In this document: positions 63,240 through 64,000 of the stretch, one piece after another
How positions within the stretch are numbered: position 1 is the first letter of the stretch
Layout of the letters: every line of letters starts with the position of its first letter
Source of the DNA: Burhinus oedicnemus
Taxonomy: Eukaryota > Chordata > Aves > Charadriiformes > Burhinidae
Direction: 5' to 3'
DNA: 64,000 bases
Assembly (NCBI GenBank): GCA_008921705.1
Contig: VFFE01007127.1
Span: 131,550-195,549, forward strand
Notes under the pieces: model-generated
Seen by the model: only the letters and a program-made list of their open reading frames with translations
Told to the model about the DNA's origin: nothing
The model's database searches: none
Program-made: the position numbers and the translations under genes

Positions 63240-63860
63240 CCCTGAGCTGCTCCAGTGAGCAAAGCGAAGCCGGAGCCGCACGGGCTGTTTGAGTTCCCAG
63301 GAAGCACGTTATTTGAATGCCACGCTCAGGGAGCGCGACGGGCTTTGAGTTTTCAACACGAGCTCCACGTTTTAAGTCACACGTCCCCATCCCACTGACG
63401 CTGGCATGCGGGTGCTCCGCTGCAGTTTGCGTGCCTTGGCGTGTCTCAGCGCATCGCCAGCATGCTGCATGTCCTCTGTAGGGCTGTAATTACAGCCAGG
63501 ATTAATCCAAATGCTGCCATCACTTGTGTTTTAGAGGAAAACACCATGCAAAGCAGTAGCTGGCTGCTTCTTCCACTTCTCCAGGGCAGCATCCCACCGT
63601 AGCTGCCGCCGCGGGCATCCACCCTGCAGGCAGAGGAGGAGGTGGTGGCAGTGGGTAGCGGGCCCTGTCTTGGACCTTTGGCACTTGTCGGCACACTGCT
63701 GCCGTAACAGCCGGCTCTGGGGTTACCCTGCTCAGCCCCATTTCCCTCCCTGGCACCCGAGCGGAGGGGGGAGCCAGGGCGCTGCCCGGTGAGGCTGGGG
63801 GACTCTCGGCTCAGCTGCAGGATTTTTTCCTTTGCTGCAGCTGAACTGGCAAGTTCGCTT
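63240..63860. promoter_or_regulatory. CpG-rich stretch near the right edge
   Basis: About 33 CpG in 0.62 kb by hand count, with GCGCGACG and CCGCCGCGG clusters. It could be a second CpG-island-like element or simply GC-rich avian sequence. The 177-codon minus frame (63,446-63,979) has no recognisable domain. The final 140 bases of the window show nothing distinctive. Confidence 0.25.
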
Positions 63861-64000
63861 ACTATTTTTAAAAATTTCCCATGGGCTCCCAGACCTTTGG
63901 ATGGATGCTCTTTCAACTTCATTAGTAGGTACACAGATAACCACGGGAGTTTTCTTAACAATTTGCCCATGCATTGCAATGGAGTAATGCGGAGGTTGAA

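Noticed and set aside
3608..63980. CRISPR arrays, operons, riboswitches or prokaryotic defence islands
   Set aside because: The window is vertebrate nuclear DNA; no direct-repeat/spacer pattern or compact gene cluster is present.

Overview
The window is nuclear DNA from a bird. CR1 LINE copies with the avian 3' end (octamer repeats of the ATTCTATG type) recur throughout. Intergenic DNA is repeat-poor and gene density is low. The one recognisable gene is the vertebrate transcription factor gene HIVEP3. Neoaves is plausible from the CR1 tail types, but I cannot name the species. There are two assembly gaps (20 N at 42,132-42,151 and 598 N at 56,820-57,417), both next to homopolymers.

Layout. 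Positions 1-3416 on the minus strand are the start of the giant first coding exon of HIVEP3 (Schnurri-3/KRC): about 1,138 codons, open with no stop to the window edge, so the rest of the gene lies to the left. About 170 bases of 5' leader and a likely splice acceptor sit at 3417-3607. Two very short upstream ORFs lie head to tail in that leader. From 3.6 kb to 64 kb I find no other protein-coding gene. Given the strand and the known architecture of HIVEP3 (non-coding 5' exons separated by very large introns), this is best read as intron and 5' region of HIVEP3. The 5' non-coding exons cannot be recognised from sequence alone.

Repeats. Younger CR1 fragments lie at about 8.5, 18.6, 20.2, 23.3-24.6, 31.4, 33.7, 36.9, 40.6 and 44.1 kb. 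Older CR1 relics lie at 28.3 kb and 36.6-37.55 kb, and MIR/CORE-type SINE relics at 13.1 kb and several weaker places. Two clean nested insertions are visible: a reverse-transcriptase-bearing CR1 inside an older CR1 at 23.3-24.6 kb, and a minus-strand CR1 inside an ancient plus-strand CR1 at 36.6-37.5 kb. Two CR1 copies at 18.6 and 20.2 kb form a long inverted repeat.

Other structure. There is an (AAAT)n microsatellite at 38.6 kb, a 33-base perfectly alternating purine-pyrimidine tract at 21.92 kb and a G-run region around the 20-N gap. Two CpG-rich stretches stand out (55.7-57.7 kb, interrupted by the large gap, and 63.2-63.9 kb). A few transcription-factor-motif clusters could be conserved enhancers. 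I found no evidence for a new biological system. The most useful leads are the HIVEP3 leader uORFs, the CpG-rich gap, the inverted CR1 pair and an N-terminal HIVEP3 segment that the human protein appears to lack.
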